The position numbers were made by a program, and so were the translations under genes. This document shows positions 16,496 through 24,784 of a DNA stretch of 64,000 bases, piece after piece. Numbering within the stretch: the first letter of the stretch is position 1; each line of letters opens with the position of its first letter. The stretch is from Betaproteobacteria bacterium (GTDB lineage: Bacteria; Pseudomonadota; Gammaproteobacteria; Burkholderiales; SG8-39), in assembly GCA_016195915.1 (NCBI GenBank), contig JACPYS010000012.1, forward strand, positions 1-64,000, given 5' to 3'. Under the pieces are notes generated by a model. That model ran no database searches, was not told the DNA's origin, and saw only the letters and a program-made list of their open reading frames with translations.

Positions 16496-17959
16496 ATGCT
16501 GCTGACCCTGGTCATTTTCTACCTGCTGATCACGATCGCCATCGGCCTGTGGGCTGCCAAACGCGTCAAGACCACCGCCGACTTCGCGATCGCCGGACGG
16601 CACCTGCCGCTGGTGATGATCGTGACGACGACCTTCGCCACCTGGTTTGGCTCGGAGACCGTGCTGGGCATCCCGGCCAAATTTGTGAACGGCGGCCTGA
16701 ACAGCGTCGTAGAAGATCCGTTCGGCGCCGGCACCTGCCTGATCATCGTGGGCCTGTTGTTCGCCGGCAAGCTCTACAAGATGACCCTGTTGACGATCAG
16801 CGACTACTACCGGGAACGCTACGGGCGCAGCGTGGAAGTGGTGTGTTCGCTGATCATCATCCTCAGCTACCTCGGCTGGGTGTCGGCACAAATCACCGCG
16901 CTGGGCCTGGTATTCAATTTGCTGTCGGCCGGCGCGATCAGCGTGCCGATGGGCATGATCATCGGCACGATCTCGATCCTGGCCTACACGCTGTTCGGCG
17001 GCATGTGGTCGGTGGCGGTGACCGACTTCATCCAGATGATCGTGCTCGTGAGCGGCCTGTTCATTCTGGCGGTGTTCGCAGGCAACCAGGCCGGCGGTGC
17101 CGACAAGGTCATCGCTCTCGCCGCCAGCAGGGAGATGTTCAATTTCCTGCCTGAACCGAAGTTCCACGACATCGTGTTCTTCTTCGCAGCGGCGATCACG
17201 ATGATGCTGGGCTCGATTCCGCAGCAGGACGTGTTCCAGCGCGTGATGTCGGCGAAAGACATCAGCGCCGCCACCCGGGGGCCGGTGATCGGCGGTGTCT
17301 GTTACATCCTGTTCGCGTTTGTGCCGATGTTCCTGGTGACGAGTGCGCTGATCATCATGCCCGAGCAGACCGCGGCGCTGCTCAGGGACGACCCGCAGAA
17401 GGTGCTGCCCACGCTGGTGCTCGAGAAAATGCCGTTCATCATGCAGGTGCTGTTCTTCGGCGCGCTGCTCTCGGCCATCAAGTCCACCGCTTCGGCGACG
17501 CTGCTGGCACCGTCGGTGACCTTTGTGGAAAACATCTGGCGCCAGTTCCGTCCGCACCAGGGCGACCGCAAGGAACTGCTGACCATGCGCATCACCGTGC
17601 TGGTGTTCAGCGCCTGCGTATGCGCCTATGCCATTGCGTCGCAGGGTACGCCGATCTACGAAATGGTATCCGGAGCGTACCAGGTGACGCTGGTCGGCGC
17701 GTTCGTACCGCTGGCTGCGGGCCTGTACTGGAAACGCGCGACCACCCAGGGAGCGGTATTTGCGATCGTGCTCGGTCTTCTGTCGTGGCTGCTGTTCCTG
17801 GCCACCCCGGCCGGAAAATCGTTTCCGCCACAACTCGCCGGGGTGTTGATGGCGCTGGTGGGCATGTGCGTCGGCTCGCTTGGGCCGCAGGCAGTGAAGA
17901 ACCTCCACGGTTCGCACCATCATGTGCCGGGTACGCCGGCGGAGCACGCAAAGCGATGA
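16496..17959 (+). CDS. Sodium:solute symporter (SSS family)
   Basis: A 487-aa integral membrane protein of the solute:sodium symporter family (PF00474), about 13 membrane segments. Seen: LWAAKRVKTTADFAIAGRHL, FATWFGSETVLGIPAKF, TISDYYRERYGRSVE, the sodium-site region GSIPQQDVFQRVMSAKD and ALLSAIKSTASATLLAPSV. The ATG at 16496 gives a normal first membrane helix; a GTG at 16460 is possible but adds a non-family peptide. Substrate unknown; the placement after TRAP system 1 suggests another organic acid or amino acid importer. Confidence 0.88.
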   Translation: MLLTLVIFYLLITIAIGLWAAKRVKTTADFAIAGRHLPLVMIVTTTFATWFGSETVLGIPAKFVNGGLNSVVEDPFGAGTCLIIVGLLFAGKLYKMTLLTISDYYRERYGRSVEVVCSLIIILSYLGWVSAQITALGLVFNLLSAGAISVPMGMIIGTISILAYTLFGGMWSVAVTDFIQMIVLVSGLFILAVFAGNQAGGADKVIALAASREMFNFLPEPKFHDIVFFFAAAITMMLGSIPQQDVFQRVMSAKDISAATRGPVIGGVCYILFAFVPMFLVTSALIIMPEQTAALLRDDPQKVLPTLVLEKMPFIMQVLFFGALLSAIKSTASATLLAPSVTFVENIWRQFRPHQGDRKELLTMRITVLVFSACVCAYAIASQGTPIYEMVSGAYQVTLVGAFVPLAAGLYWKRATTQGAVFAIVLGLLSWLLFLATPAGKSFPPQLAGVLMALVGMCVGSLGPQAVKNLHGSHHHVPGTPAEHAKR

Positions 17960-18014
17960 GGGGCCTGTGCGCATTGCCGTGCAAGCGGCCCGGGACCTGC
18001 CGGGGCTTGCGCCC

Positions 18015-18830
18015 ATGACCGAAGCACCGCACCGTCCCGTAAAGGCCTACCGCAACCGCTCGTTCATGAAAGGCAAGGACGCGCGCGTCCTTCGCATCCT
18101 GGCAGAGTACCTCGAACCGAAGGCGCGGTTCGAGCACCACCACGTCGACGACACCATCGTGTTCATGGGCTCGGCGCGCATCAAGTCGCGCGAGCAGGCG
18201 CTAGAGGCGCAGCGCCGCGCCGAGGCGGGCGAGGGCGATGTCGAGCGAGCGCGCATCGATCTGGAGATGTCTGCGTATTACGAGGCTGCGCGCGAACTCG
18301 CATTCCGCCTCACGCAATGGTCGAAGGAACTCGACCCGAAGGAGCGCCGCTTCGTGGTGTGCACCGGCGGCGGACCGGGAATCATGGAGGCGGCCAACCG
18401 CGGCGCGGCGGATGCGCACGGCATCAACGTAGGACTGACCATTGCCCTGCCTGTGCAGGAGTTCGACAACGCCTACGTCACCCGCGAGCTGGCATTCCAC
18501 TTCCACTACTTCTTCATGCGCAAGTTCTGGTTTGCCTACCTGGCCAAGGCGGTGATCGTGTTTCCGGGCGGCTTCGGCACGCTCGACGAGCTGTTCGAGC
18601 TGCTCACGCTGGTGCAGACGAAGAGGATGACCAAGCCGATGCCGATTGTGCTGTTCGGCCAGGACTACTGGCGCCAGGTCATCGATTTCGACGCGCTGGT
18701 GCGCCACGGCACGATCGGCGCGCGCGACGTCGAACTGGTGCACCGCACGGACTCGGTCGAGGACGCGCGCGCCTGGATCGTGCGGCAGCTTGCCCAGCAC
18801 GCGCTCGACCAGCCGGGGGCGATGCTGTAA
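18015..18830 (+). CDS. LOG/TIGR00730 family Rossmann-fold protein
   Basis: A 271-aa lysine-decarboxylase-like (LOG) protein. It has VCTGGGPGIMEAANRGAADA and PGGFGTLDELFELLTLVQ, the two nucleotide-binding and catalytic signatures of cytokinin riboside 5'-monophosphate phosphoribohydrolases. A long N-terminal extension (about 80 residues) makes it longer than the compact LOG proteins, matching the large bacterial subgroup. ATG at 18015 (MTEAPHRP) is chosen over an upstream frame that runs into the symporter gene. Function in bacteria is probably nucleotide hydrolysis; no pathway partner is evident. It ends 24 bp before an operator-like inverted repeat. Confidence 0.85.
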   Translation: MTEAPHRPVKAYRNRSFMKGKDARVLRILAEYLEPKARFEHHHVDDTIVFMGSARIKSREQALEAQRRAEAGEGDVERARIDLEMSAYYEAARELAFRLTQWSKELDPKERRFVVCTGGGPGIMEAANRGAADAHGINVGLTIALPVQEFDNAYVTRELAFHFHYFFMRKFWFAYLAKAVIVFPGGFGTLDELFELLTLVQTKRMTKPMPIVLFGQDYWRQVIDFDALVRHGTIGARDVELVHRTDSVEDARAWIVRQLAQHALDQPGAML

Positions 18831-18853
18831 CTTTCTTTTTCCGGCCGACCCCA

Positions 18854-18872
18854 GATATACTGGTTGCATATC
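18854..18872 (+). promoter_or_regulatory. Operator-like inverted repeat, copy 1
   Basis: GATATAC (18854-18860), TGGTT, GCATATC (18866-18872), directly before the AGGAGG ribosome site of the mini-PanB/GntR transcript. It shares the AGATATA...ATNTCAG arrangement with motifs at 19890-19914 and 24722-24745 (15 of 25 positions match the second copy). Probably bound by the GntR regulator encoded just downstream; binding is an inference. Confidence 0.45.
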
Positions 18873-18886
18873 AGGAGGGAGGCGCG

Positions 18887-19156
18887 ATGGCGGAAGCCGG
18901 AAGGAAGAAGCGGACGATCACCGAGATCCGTGAATCGAAGAAGACCGGCGAGAAGATGGTCTACATGTCGGTGCCGGACTACACCTCGGCAAAGTGGGCC
19001 GAGACCGCGGGGGTCGACGTCGCGGTGGTCGGCATCCAGGCCTACACCAAGGATGTGAAGGACGGAACGTTTCCGGACGACGACCGCAGCTACGGCGTCG
19101 ATGACCGCGAGTACGAGAAGTTCCTCGGGCTGGTGGAAAAAAGGAGGCATCAGTGA
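18887..19156 (+). CDS. Mini PanB-like protein (internal deletion of about 200 residues)
   Basis: An 89-aa ORF. Its first 49 residues (RKKRTITEIRESKKTGEKMV, then MSVPDYTSAKWAETAGVDVA) align with the start of the 287-aa PanB-like protein at 37697-38560, and its last 38 residues (QAYTKDVKDGTFPDDDRSYG and so on) align with that protein's end (KVYAGEVRSGAFPDADHSYS). The TIM-barrel core is absent, with the join near 19035. Yet it has a perfect AGGAGGGAGG ribosome site and overlaps the GntR start by 4 bp, so it is translated and may act as a leader for the regulator. Enzyme activity is excluded. Either a degenerate gene or a small protein kept for coupling. Confidence 0.65.
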   Translation: MAEAGRKKRTITEIRESKKTGEKMVYMSVPDYTSAKWAETAGVDVAVVGIQAYTKDVKDGTFPDDDRSYGVDDREYEKFLGLVEKRRHQ

Positions 19157-19845
19157 GCGTTGCCAAAGCGCGTCGGCGCAAGCGCAGCGCCGGCGCGGCA
19201 CCGTCGAAGACGCTGACCGACAGCGCCTACACCGCACTCGAGGAGATGATCGTGCGGCTGGAACTCGCGCCCGGGACCGCGGTGTCCGAAGGCATGCTCT
19301 CGAAGCGCCTCGGCATCGGCCGCACGCCGATTCGGGAGGCACTGCAGCGGCTGGCGCTGGAGCGGCTGGTGCAGATCCTGCCGCGCCGCGGCGTGATCGT
19401 GTCGGACATCAACATCAAGGCGCAGCTGAGGCTGCTGGAGGTGCGCCGCGAAGTCGAGCGCTTCGTCGCCAGCGCTGCCGCGCGGCGCTCGAGCGCCGAG
19501 GAGCGCGAGCAGTTCACCGACCTGGCGCGCCGCTTCGAGCGTGCTGCCGAGATGGGCGACGACGTGGCGTTTCTGCGCATTGACCGCAAATTCCACGAAT
19601 TGTGCGTCGCCGCATCGCGTAACGAATTCGCGTTGTCGATCATGAGCGGCCTGCAGCCGCTGTCGCGCCGCTTCTGGTATCAGCATTACCAGCAGGCCGG
19701 CGACATGCCCGTTTCCGCGAAACTGCACGCGGCGGTTGCGCAGGCAATCAGCGCCGGGGATGAGCAGGCGGCGGCGCGCGCCAACGATGCGCTGATCGAC
19801 GACATCGAGGCCTTCACGCGGGCAACGGTGAGCGCCGGGCTTTGA
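19153..19845 (+). CDS. GntR family regulator with FCD domain
   Basis: A 230-aa transcription factor. N-terminal winged helix: AYTALEEMIVRLELAPGTAV, SKRLGIGRTPIREALQRLA, LVQILPRRGVIVSDI. C-terminal FCD ligand-binding domain: LEVRREVERFVASAAA, DRKFHELCVAASRN (metal-binding Asp/His), and HAAVAQAISAGDE. GTG at 19153 sits in the stop codon of the mini-PanB ORF. FCD regulators bind small carboxylates. Three related motifs, one before its own transcript, one before the hydroxylase-TRAP operon and one before the methyl-transfer operon, make it the likely controller of 19961-34328. Confidence 0.9.
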   Translation: MSVAKARRRKRSAGAAPSKTLTDSAYTALEEMIVRLELAPGTAVSEGMLSKRLGIGRTPIREALQRLALERLVQILPRRGVIVSDINIKAQLRLLEVRREVERFVASAAARRSSAEEREQFTDLARRFERAAEMGDDVAFLRIDRKFHELCVAASRNEFALSIMSGLQPLSRRFWYQHYQQAGDMPVSAKLHAAVAQAISAGDEQAAARANDALIDDIEAFTRATVSAGL

Positions 19846-19889
19846 TGCGACGCAACATGCGGACTGCCCCACACGCCACTCGACGGGCT

Positions 19890-19914
19890 CTAGATATATC
19901 TCTAATATTTCAGT
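19890..19914. promoter_or_regulatory. Operator-like motif, copy 2
   Basis: The sequence from CTAG at 19890 to TCAGT at 19914 (core AGATATATCTCTAATATTTC) lies between the GntR gene and the hydroxylase. With one gap it matches about 20 of 25 positions of the motif at 24722-24745. The AT-rich core stands out in this GC-rich DNA and could also hold the -10 element. Confidence 0.5.
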
Positions 19915-19960
19915 CGGTGAAAGACAGCAACTTGGCGGTGGTTCGAGGGAGGCGACATCC

Positions 19961-20731
19961 ATGATGACCGAGAAACAGCGCAAATTCCGCGAGGAATACC
20001 AGGCACAGATTCATCCTTTGTACAACGGCATCGTGCATATCGGCGTCATCTACCTGGTCGGCCTTGCGACCATCGCATGGTGCGTCTCGCGCATGCAGGG
20101 CGCCGGCTGGGAGTGGCTGCTGGTGGTGCCGGTGTTCTTCTTTTCCAACCTGTTCGAGTGGTGGATCCACAAGTACGTGATGCACCGCCTGGTCGACGTG
20201 TGGGCGCTGCGCGCGATCTACGACCGGCACACCCGCCAGCACCATGTGTACTTCACCGACGGCGTGATGACGGTTGATTCGACGCGCGAATTCCGCATTA
20301 TTTTCTTCCCCTGGCGCGCGCTGTTCACCTTCATCGGCATCGGCATTCCGTTCGGCCTGGTGCTCGCCTGGCTGGTCAACCCGAATGCCGGCTACATCCT
20401 GCTGGTGACGATGGTTGGACAGTACCTGATCTACGAGACGTTTCACTATTGCTGCCATGTGCACGAGAACCGGTTCGTGCGAAACATGCCTTTCGTCAAC
20501 ACAATCCGAAGGCACCACACGGCGCACCACAACAGGGGCATCATGATGGATGTCAACATGAACCTCACGTTTCCCATCGCGGACTGGGTGATGGGCACGA
20601 GCGACCTGAACCGCGGCCTGCTCGGCCACCTCTTCAACGGCTACAGCGAGATACACGTCAAGCCGGAGTTGAAGGACGCGATCGCCAAACACACCCTCAG
20701 GGAGCAATCGCTTAGCGGCCAGCCGGCCTGA
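19961..20731 (+). CDS. Fatty acid hydroxylase/sterol desaturase superfamily membrane protein
   Basis: A 256-aa membrane di-iron hydroxylase (PF04116). Histidine clusters: WIHKYVMHR, YDRHTRQHHVYF, ETFHYCCHVHEN and RRHHTAHHNRG; hydrophobic segments at about 25-45, 60-75, 112-135 and 143-160. It starts a transcript that continues into TRAP system 2, the dioxygenase and perhaps the methyl-transfer genes. Family members hydroxylate or desaturate lipid-like substrates using O2. Its role here is unknown; it might act on a membrane lipid or on the imported compound. The MMTEKQRK start has two adjacent ATG codons. Confidence 0.87.
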   Translation: MMTEKQRKFREEYQAQIHPLYNGIVHIGVIYLVGLATIAWCVSRMQGAGWEWLLVVPVFFFSNLFEWWIHKYVMHRLVDVWALRAIYDRHTRQHHVYFTDGVMTVDSTREFRIIFFPWRALFTFIGIGIPFGLVLAWLVNPNAGYILLVTMVGQYLIYETFHYCCHVHENRFVRNMPFVNTIRRHHTAHHNRGIMMDVNMNLTFPIADWVMGTSDLNRGLLGHLFNGYSEIHVKPELKDAIAKHTLREQSLSGQPA

Positions 20732-20764
20732 TCCGAACGCACCATCCCACCAAGGAGAAGTCAC

Positions 20765-21826
20765 ATGAAGAAGCGCGAATTCCTGCAACTCGGGGCTGCC
20801 GCGGCCGCACTGGCGGTACCCGCCGCAGTGCACGCCCAGGGCGCCAGTTACACCTGGAAGATGGCCACCGGCTGGAGCGGCGGGCCGCTGATGGAGATTG
20901 GCTCGAAAGCGTTCGCGGAGAAAATGGAACAACTCTCCGGCGGGCGTTTCAAGATCCAGGTGTTCCCGGGCGGCGCGCTCGGCAATGCGCTGAAGGTGCC
21001 GGAGACGGTAAAGAACGGCATCGCGGACATCGGCCATACGTGGATCGGTTATGACTGGGGCAAGGACCCGACCACCGTGCTGTTCGGCGGCTACGCCGGA
21101 TCCTTCGACACCGAACGCATGTTGCATTGGCTCTACGAGGCGGGTGGCGTCGATATGCAGCGAAAATTCCGGGAGGAAACCGAAGGTGTGATTTCCATGC
21201 CGCTTGGCGCGCGTACAGCGGAGGCGTTCCTGCATTCGAGGAAGCCGGTCAGGACCCTGAAAGACCTGAAGGGCCTCAAGTTGCGCACGGCCGGCGCCTG
21301 GCTGGAAATGGCGAAGGACCTCGGTGCGGCGCCCGTGACCACGGCCGGCGGCGACGTCTACCCGATGCTCGAGCGCGGCGCCATCGACGCCACCGAGTGG
21401 GGCACGCTGTACGAGAACATCTCGATGGGCTTCCACAAGATCGCCAAGTACATTATCTATCCGGGCGTGCATCAGCCCACGGCGCCGTTCGAACTGGTGA
21501 TCAACAAGGAAACCTGGGCGAAGGTTTCGGATGCGGACAGAAAACTGATCGAAATCGTGGCCAGGCTGGTCACCATCGATTTCTGGCTCAAGGTGGGCCA
21601 GGAGGACGCAAAAGCGCTGGAATTCTACCGGAAGGCCGGTAACACCATCATCGAGCTCGCGCCCGAGGTGCAGTACGCAGGGCGCAAGATCGGCCTCGAC
21701 TGGGCCGAGAAAATTGCCAAGGAAAACAAGTATCCCTGGTTCGCCAAGGTGTTCGAGAGCCAGAAGGAGATGGACGCGCTGTGGAAGGGCGCGGCAGGCT
21801 GGCGCACCGTCAAGGTCAAGGGCTGA
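20765..21826 (+). CDS. dctP: TRAP transporter solute-binding protein DctP (system 2)
   Basis: A 353-aa periplasmic receptor with signal MKKREFLQLGAAAAALAVPA, cut after VHAQ. The region GGDVYPMLERGAIDATEWGT, GFHKIAKYIIYPGVHQP and ELVINKETWAKVS resembles the TakP subgroup that binds 2-oxo acids and related carboxylates, with LKLRTAGAW carrying the conserved carboxylate-binding Arg. An AAGGAG ribosome site precedes the ATG. The binding protein heads the transport genes of the corrinoid locus, so its ligand is a candidate for the methylated substrate. Confidence 0.92.
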   Translation: MKKREFLQLGAAAAALAVPAAVHAQGASYTWKMATGWSGGPLMEIGSKAFAEKMEQLSGGRFKIQVFPGGALGNALKVPETVKNGIADIGHTWIGYDWGKDPTTVLFGGYAGSFDTERMLHWLYEAGGVDMQRKFREETEGVISMPLGARTAEAFLHSRKPVRTLKDLKGLKLRTAGAWLEMAKDLGAAPVTTAGGDVYPMLERGAIDATEWGTLYENISMGFHKIAKYIIYPGVHQPTAPFELVINKETWAKVSDADRKLIEIVARLVTIDFWLKVGQEDAKALEFYRKAGNTIIELAPEVQYAGRKIGLDWAEKIAKENKYPWFAKVFESQKEMDALWKGAAGWRTVKVKG

Positions 21827-21844
21827 GCGAACGAAGTGACATGG

Positions 21845-21874
21845 ATGGGGCGCAGGCGCGCCCCATCTTTTTTT
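21845..21874 (+). terminator. Intrinsic terminator/attenuator between dctP and dctQ (system 2)
   Basis: ATGGGGCGC (21845-21853), loop AGGC, GCGCCCCAT (21858-21866), then C and seven T (21868-21874). A 9-bp GC-rich stem with a T-run is a textbook Rho-independent terminator. Placed inside the operon it should give much more binding protein than membrane subunits. Confidence 0.88.
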
Positions 21875-21908
21875 GCCCGCTCGAAGCGCAGACAGGGAGA
21901 AAAGTGCG

Positions 21909-22409
21909 ATGGACGCACTCATCCGCAACATCGAACGCATTACCCGGAGCGTAGGCATACTCGCCTCGTTCGCGCTGGTTCCGCTGGTGCTTGCGACCTG
22001 TTTTGAAGTCTTCTCGCGCTACGTGATCGATGCGCCGACGGTCTGGGCCTACGAGATCGGCTACCTCCTTACCGGATCGCATTTTCTTCTCGCCATGGCC
22101 TTCACGCTGCAGGCCAACGAACACATCCGCATCGACATTTTCAGCGCCAACTTCGCACCACGCACGCGCGCCGTGATCGACCTCCTCGGCTACACCGTCA
22201 CCTTGCCGCTGATGCTCTGGCTGACCTATGCCCTGTACCAGCACCTCATGACCGGCTACCTGCGCAACGAGCACAGCGGCCAGTCGGCGATGAATCTGCC
22301 GGTGTGGCCGTTTCGCGTCGTGTTCCTGGTTGCCTTCACATTGTTCGCGTTGCAAATCCTCGCCGAGGTGATCAAGACCGCGCGCAGCTTCAAGGCCGGG
22401 GGCCAGTAA
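21909..22409 (+). CDS. dctQ: TRAP transporter small membrane subunit DctQ (system 2)
   Basis: A 166-aa DctQ with four membrane segments (about 12-32, 48-68, 90-112, 132-155). Conserved VFSRYVIDAPTVWAYEIGY and QANEHIRIDIF motifs are present. ATG at 21909 has GGGAGAAAAGTGCG just upstream; the frame upstream of it spans the terminator and is excluded. The stop overlaps the dctM ATG (TAATG). Confidence 0.9.
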   Translation: MDALIRNIERITRSVGILASFALVPLVLATCFEVFSRYVIDAPTVWAYEIGYLLTGSHFLLAMAFTLQANEHIRIDIFSANFAPRTRAVIDLLGYTVTLPLMLWLTYALYQHLMTGYLRNEHSGQSAMNLPVWPFRVVFLVAFTLFALQILAEVIKTARSFKAGGQ

Positions 22410-23728
22410 TGGATTACCTGCCGTTCGCGATGCTGCCGGTGGCGTTCACCCTGATGTTCCTGGGGATCCAGGTTGCTTTTTCCATGATGATCACCGCGGT
22501 GCTGTTCGGCCTGGTCATCTTCGGCAACCGGGTCATTTTTCAGTTCGTGGAGAAGATCGAGGACATCTCCTCGAATTTCGTCTTTGCCGCCGTGCCGCTG
22601 TTCGTATTCATGGGGGCGATGCTGGAGAAATCGGGCATCGCGGACAAGCTGTTCGAGGCGATCCACATCTGGACGCGGCGGCTGCCGGGCGGGCTCTCGC
22701 TCGCCACCATCTGCATGTGCATTATTTTCGCGGCCTCGAGCGGCGTGATCGGCGCGACCGAGTCGGTGGTCGGCCTGCTCACCATTCCGATCATGCTGCG
22801 TTACAAGTACGACAAGGCGTTGATATCCGGCTGCATCACCGCGGGCGGGTCGCTCGGCACGATCATCCCGCCGTCAGTCGTGGCGGTGGTGATGGGGCCG
22901 CTCGCCAACGTGTCGGTGGGCGATCTGCTCTACGGCATGGTGTTCCCCGGGCTGATCATGGCCGGCCTGTACCTGATCTACATTTTTACGCTGTGCGTGA
23001 TCCAGCCGGAGAAAGGACCGCGTATCCCGCCCGAACCGGGCGAACCCGGCTTCGGCGCGAAGCTGTGGATCAGCACGCGCAACCTGGTGCCACCGCTGTT
23101 CATGATTTTCGCCGTTCTCGGATCCATCCTGCTCGGCTGGGCGTCACCTACCGAGGCCGCGGCGATCGGCGCGCTCGCCTCCGTGTTCCTGACCATGCTT
23201 TACGGGCGTTTCAGCTGGGGCGGCCTGTACGAAGCGCTGATCAAGACCGTCAAGATCACCACCATGATCATGACGGTGCTGCTCGCCGGCACGCTGTTCA
23301 CGGGGGTATTCATCGGCGGCGGAGGCATCAACACCGCCAACGTGCTGATCAACCAGATGCACCTCACGCCGTGGATGCTGCTGTCGCTGATGATGTTCAT
23401 CATCTTCATCGCCGGCTTCTTCCTCGACTGGATCTCGATCGTGCTGATCTTCGTGCCGCTGTTCACCCCGCTCATCACCACCGCTGGATTCGACCCGGTG
23501 TGGTTCTGCATCCTGTTCCTGATCATGATCCAGACTTCCTACCTGACGCCGCCGATGGCGCCGGCGATTTTCTACCTGCGCGCGGTGGCGCCGCCAGAGA
23601 TCACCATCCGCGACATGTACCGCGGCGTGGTGCCGTTCATCGTGCTGCAATGCGTGACATTGGTGATCGCGATGGTTCATCCGCCGCTGGTCACCTGGCT
23701 GCCGAGCGTAATGCTCAATTTCAAATGA
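22409..23728 (+). CDS. dctM: TRAP transporter large permease DctM (system 2)
   Basis: A 439-aa permease with about twelve membrane segments: VAFSMMITAVLFGLVIFG, FAAVPLFVFMGAMLEKSGIA, FAASSGVIGATESVVGLL, GSLGTIIPPSVVAVVMGPLA, GWASPTEAAAIGALASVFL and SYLTPPMAPAIFYLRAVAP. It begins one base into the dctQ stop codon and ends 10 bp before the dioxygenase gene, which therefore belongs to the same transcript. Confidence 0.92.
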   Translation: MDYLPFAMLPVAFTLMFLGIQVAFSMMITAVLFGLVIFGNRVIFQFVEKIEDISSNFVFAAVPLFVFMGAMLEKSGIADKLFEAIHIWTRRLPGGLSLATICMCIIFAASSGVIGATESVVGLLTIPIMLRYKYDKALISGCITAGGSLGTIIPPSVVAVVMGPLANVSVGDLLYGMVFPGLIMAGLYLIYIFTLCVIQPEKGPRIPPEPGEPGFGAKLWISTRNLVPPLFMIFAVLGSILLGWASPTEAAAIGALASVFLTMLYGRFSWGGLYEALIKTVKITTMIMTVLLAGTLFTGVFIGGGGINTANVLINQMHLTPWMLLSLMMFIIFIAGFFLDWISIVLIFVPLFTPLITTAGFDPVWFCILFLIMIQTSYLTPPMAPAIFYLRAVAPPEITIRDMYRGVVPFIVLQCVTLVIAMVHPPLVTWLPSVMLNFK

Positions 23729-23738
23729 GGAGACCGAT

Positions 23739-24650
23739 ATGACACCCGAGCAGATCCTTTCCATCCCGCCGCGCGTACTGACGCAGGCGCAGCGCGAATC
23801 CTATTTCAGCGAGGGCTATGTCCTGCTGGAGAAGATCATCGACGACGAATGGCTCGGGAGATTGCGTGAGGCCACCGACGAACTGATCGAGCGCAGCCGC
23901 AAGGTCACCAGGTCGGACACGATTTTCGACCTGGAGCCCGACCATCGGCCCGACAATCCGCGCCTGCGGCGCGTCTCCAACCCGGTCGAGCACCATCCGG
24001 TATTCTGGGACTACTGCACGAAATCGCTCCTCGCAGACGCGGTGGCCGATCTGGTGGGACCCGACGTCAAGTTCCACCACTCCAAGCTGAACTTCAAGTG
24101 GAAGCATGGCGGCGAAGAGGTGAAGTGGCACTACGACATCTCATTTTGGCCTCACACCAACTATTCGCCCCTCACGGTGGGGACCTATCTGTACGACTGC
24201 GGCATGGACCAGGGCCCGCTCGGCGTGCTGCCGAAGAGCCATCTGCTGGAGCCGTTGCTCACGCAGTACGACGACCAGGGCAACTGGGTGGGCTGCCTGG
24301 CCGAGCGCGATCTGGCGCGGCTCGACTTGGGCAAGGCGCTCTACCTGACCGGCCCGGCCGGGTCGCTTACGCTGCACAACTGCCGCACCATCCACGGCTC
24401 GCCGCGTAACGACTCCGACCTCGGCCGGCCGTTGCTTCTGAACACGCTGACTTCGGCGGATGCATTTCCGTACACGGTCAACCCGATCAAGCCGAAACAT
24501 GATCAGACCGTCGTCCGAGGCAAGCGCGCGGAGTGGGCGCACCACGATCCGCGGCCGTGCCTGCTGCCGCCTGACTGGTCCGGCGGCTACACCTCGATCT
24601 TCGCGCTGCAGCAGCAACAGCAGGAAGAGGCCGCGGCCGCGGGCATGTAA
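23739..24650 (+). CDS. Phytanoyl-CoA dioxygenase (PhyH) family protein
   Basis: A 303-aa Fe(II)/2-oxoglutarate-type dioxygenase of the PhyH family. The iron triad is visible: His and Asp in VKWHYDISFW and the distal His in RTIHGSPRND; a candidate 2-oxoglutarate Arg follows in SDLGRPLLLN. It begins with SYFSEGYVLLEKIID, the usual PhyH start. Encoded 10 bp after dctM. A PhyH gene also sits beside the second CmuA-like fusion (45704-46537), suggesting a repeated functional link between this oxygenase type and the methyltransferases, for example hydroxylating the same imported molecule. A Gln/Ala-rich tail closes the protein. Confidence 0.88.
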   Translation: MTPEQILSIPPRVLTQAQRESYFSEGYVLLEKIIDDEWLGRLREATDELIERSRKVTRSDTIFDLEPDHRPDNPRLRRVSNPVEHHPVFWDYCTKSLLADAVADLVGPDVKFHHSKLNFKWKHGGEEVKWHYDISFWPHTNYSPLTVGTYLYDCGMDQGPLGVLPKSHLLEPLLTQYDDQGNWVGCLAERDLARLDLGKALYLTGPAGSLTLHNCRTIHGSPRNDSDLGRPLLLNTLTSADAFPYTVNPIKPKHDQTVVRGKRAEWAHHDPRPCLLPPDWSGGYTSIFALQQQQQEEAAAAGM

Positions 24651-24721
24651 ACGACCTCCCCCGGGTTGACCCAGATCAAACGTGGTGCCGGTTGCGCCTT
24701 GACGTCTGGCCTCCGCAGTCA

Positions 24722-24745
24722 CTAGCATATCACTGATATGTCAGT
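24722..24745. promoter_or_regulatory. Operator-like motif, copy 3, before the methyl-transfer operon
   Basis: CTAGCATATCACTGATATGTCAGT; within it CATATC-ACT-GATATG (24726-24740) is a perfect 6-bp inverted repeat. It lies 40 bp before the corrinoid protein gene and closely matches copy 2 at 19890-19914. Likely the binding site of the GntR regulator at 19153-19845. Confidence 0.55.
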
Positions 24746-24784
24746 GTCGGCGTTGCACCGGCGCCAATCCAGAGGGAGAAAGCC

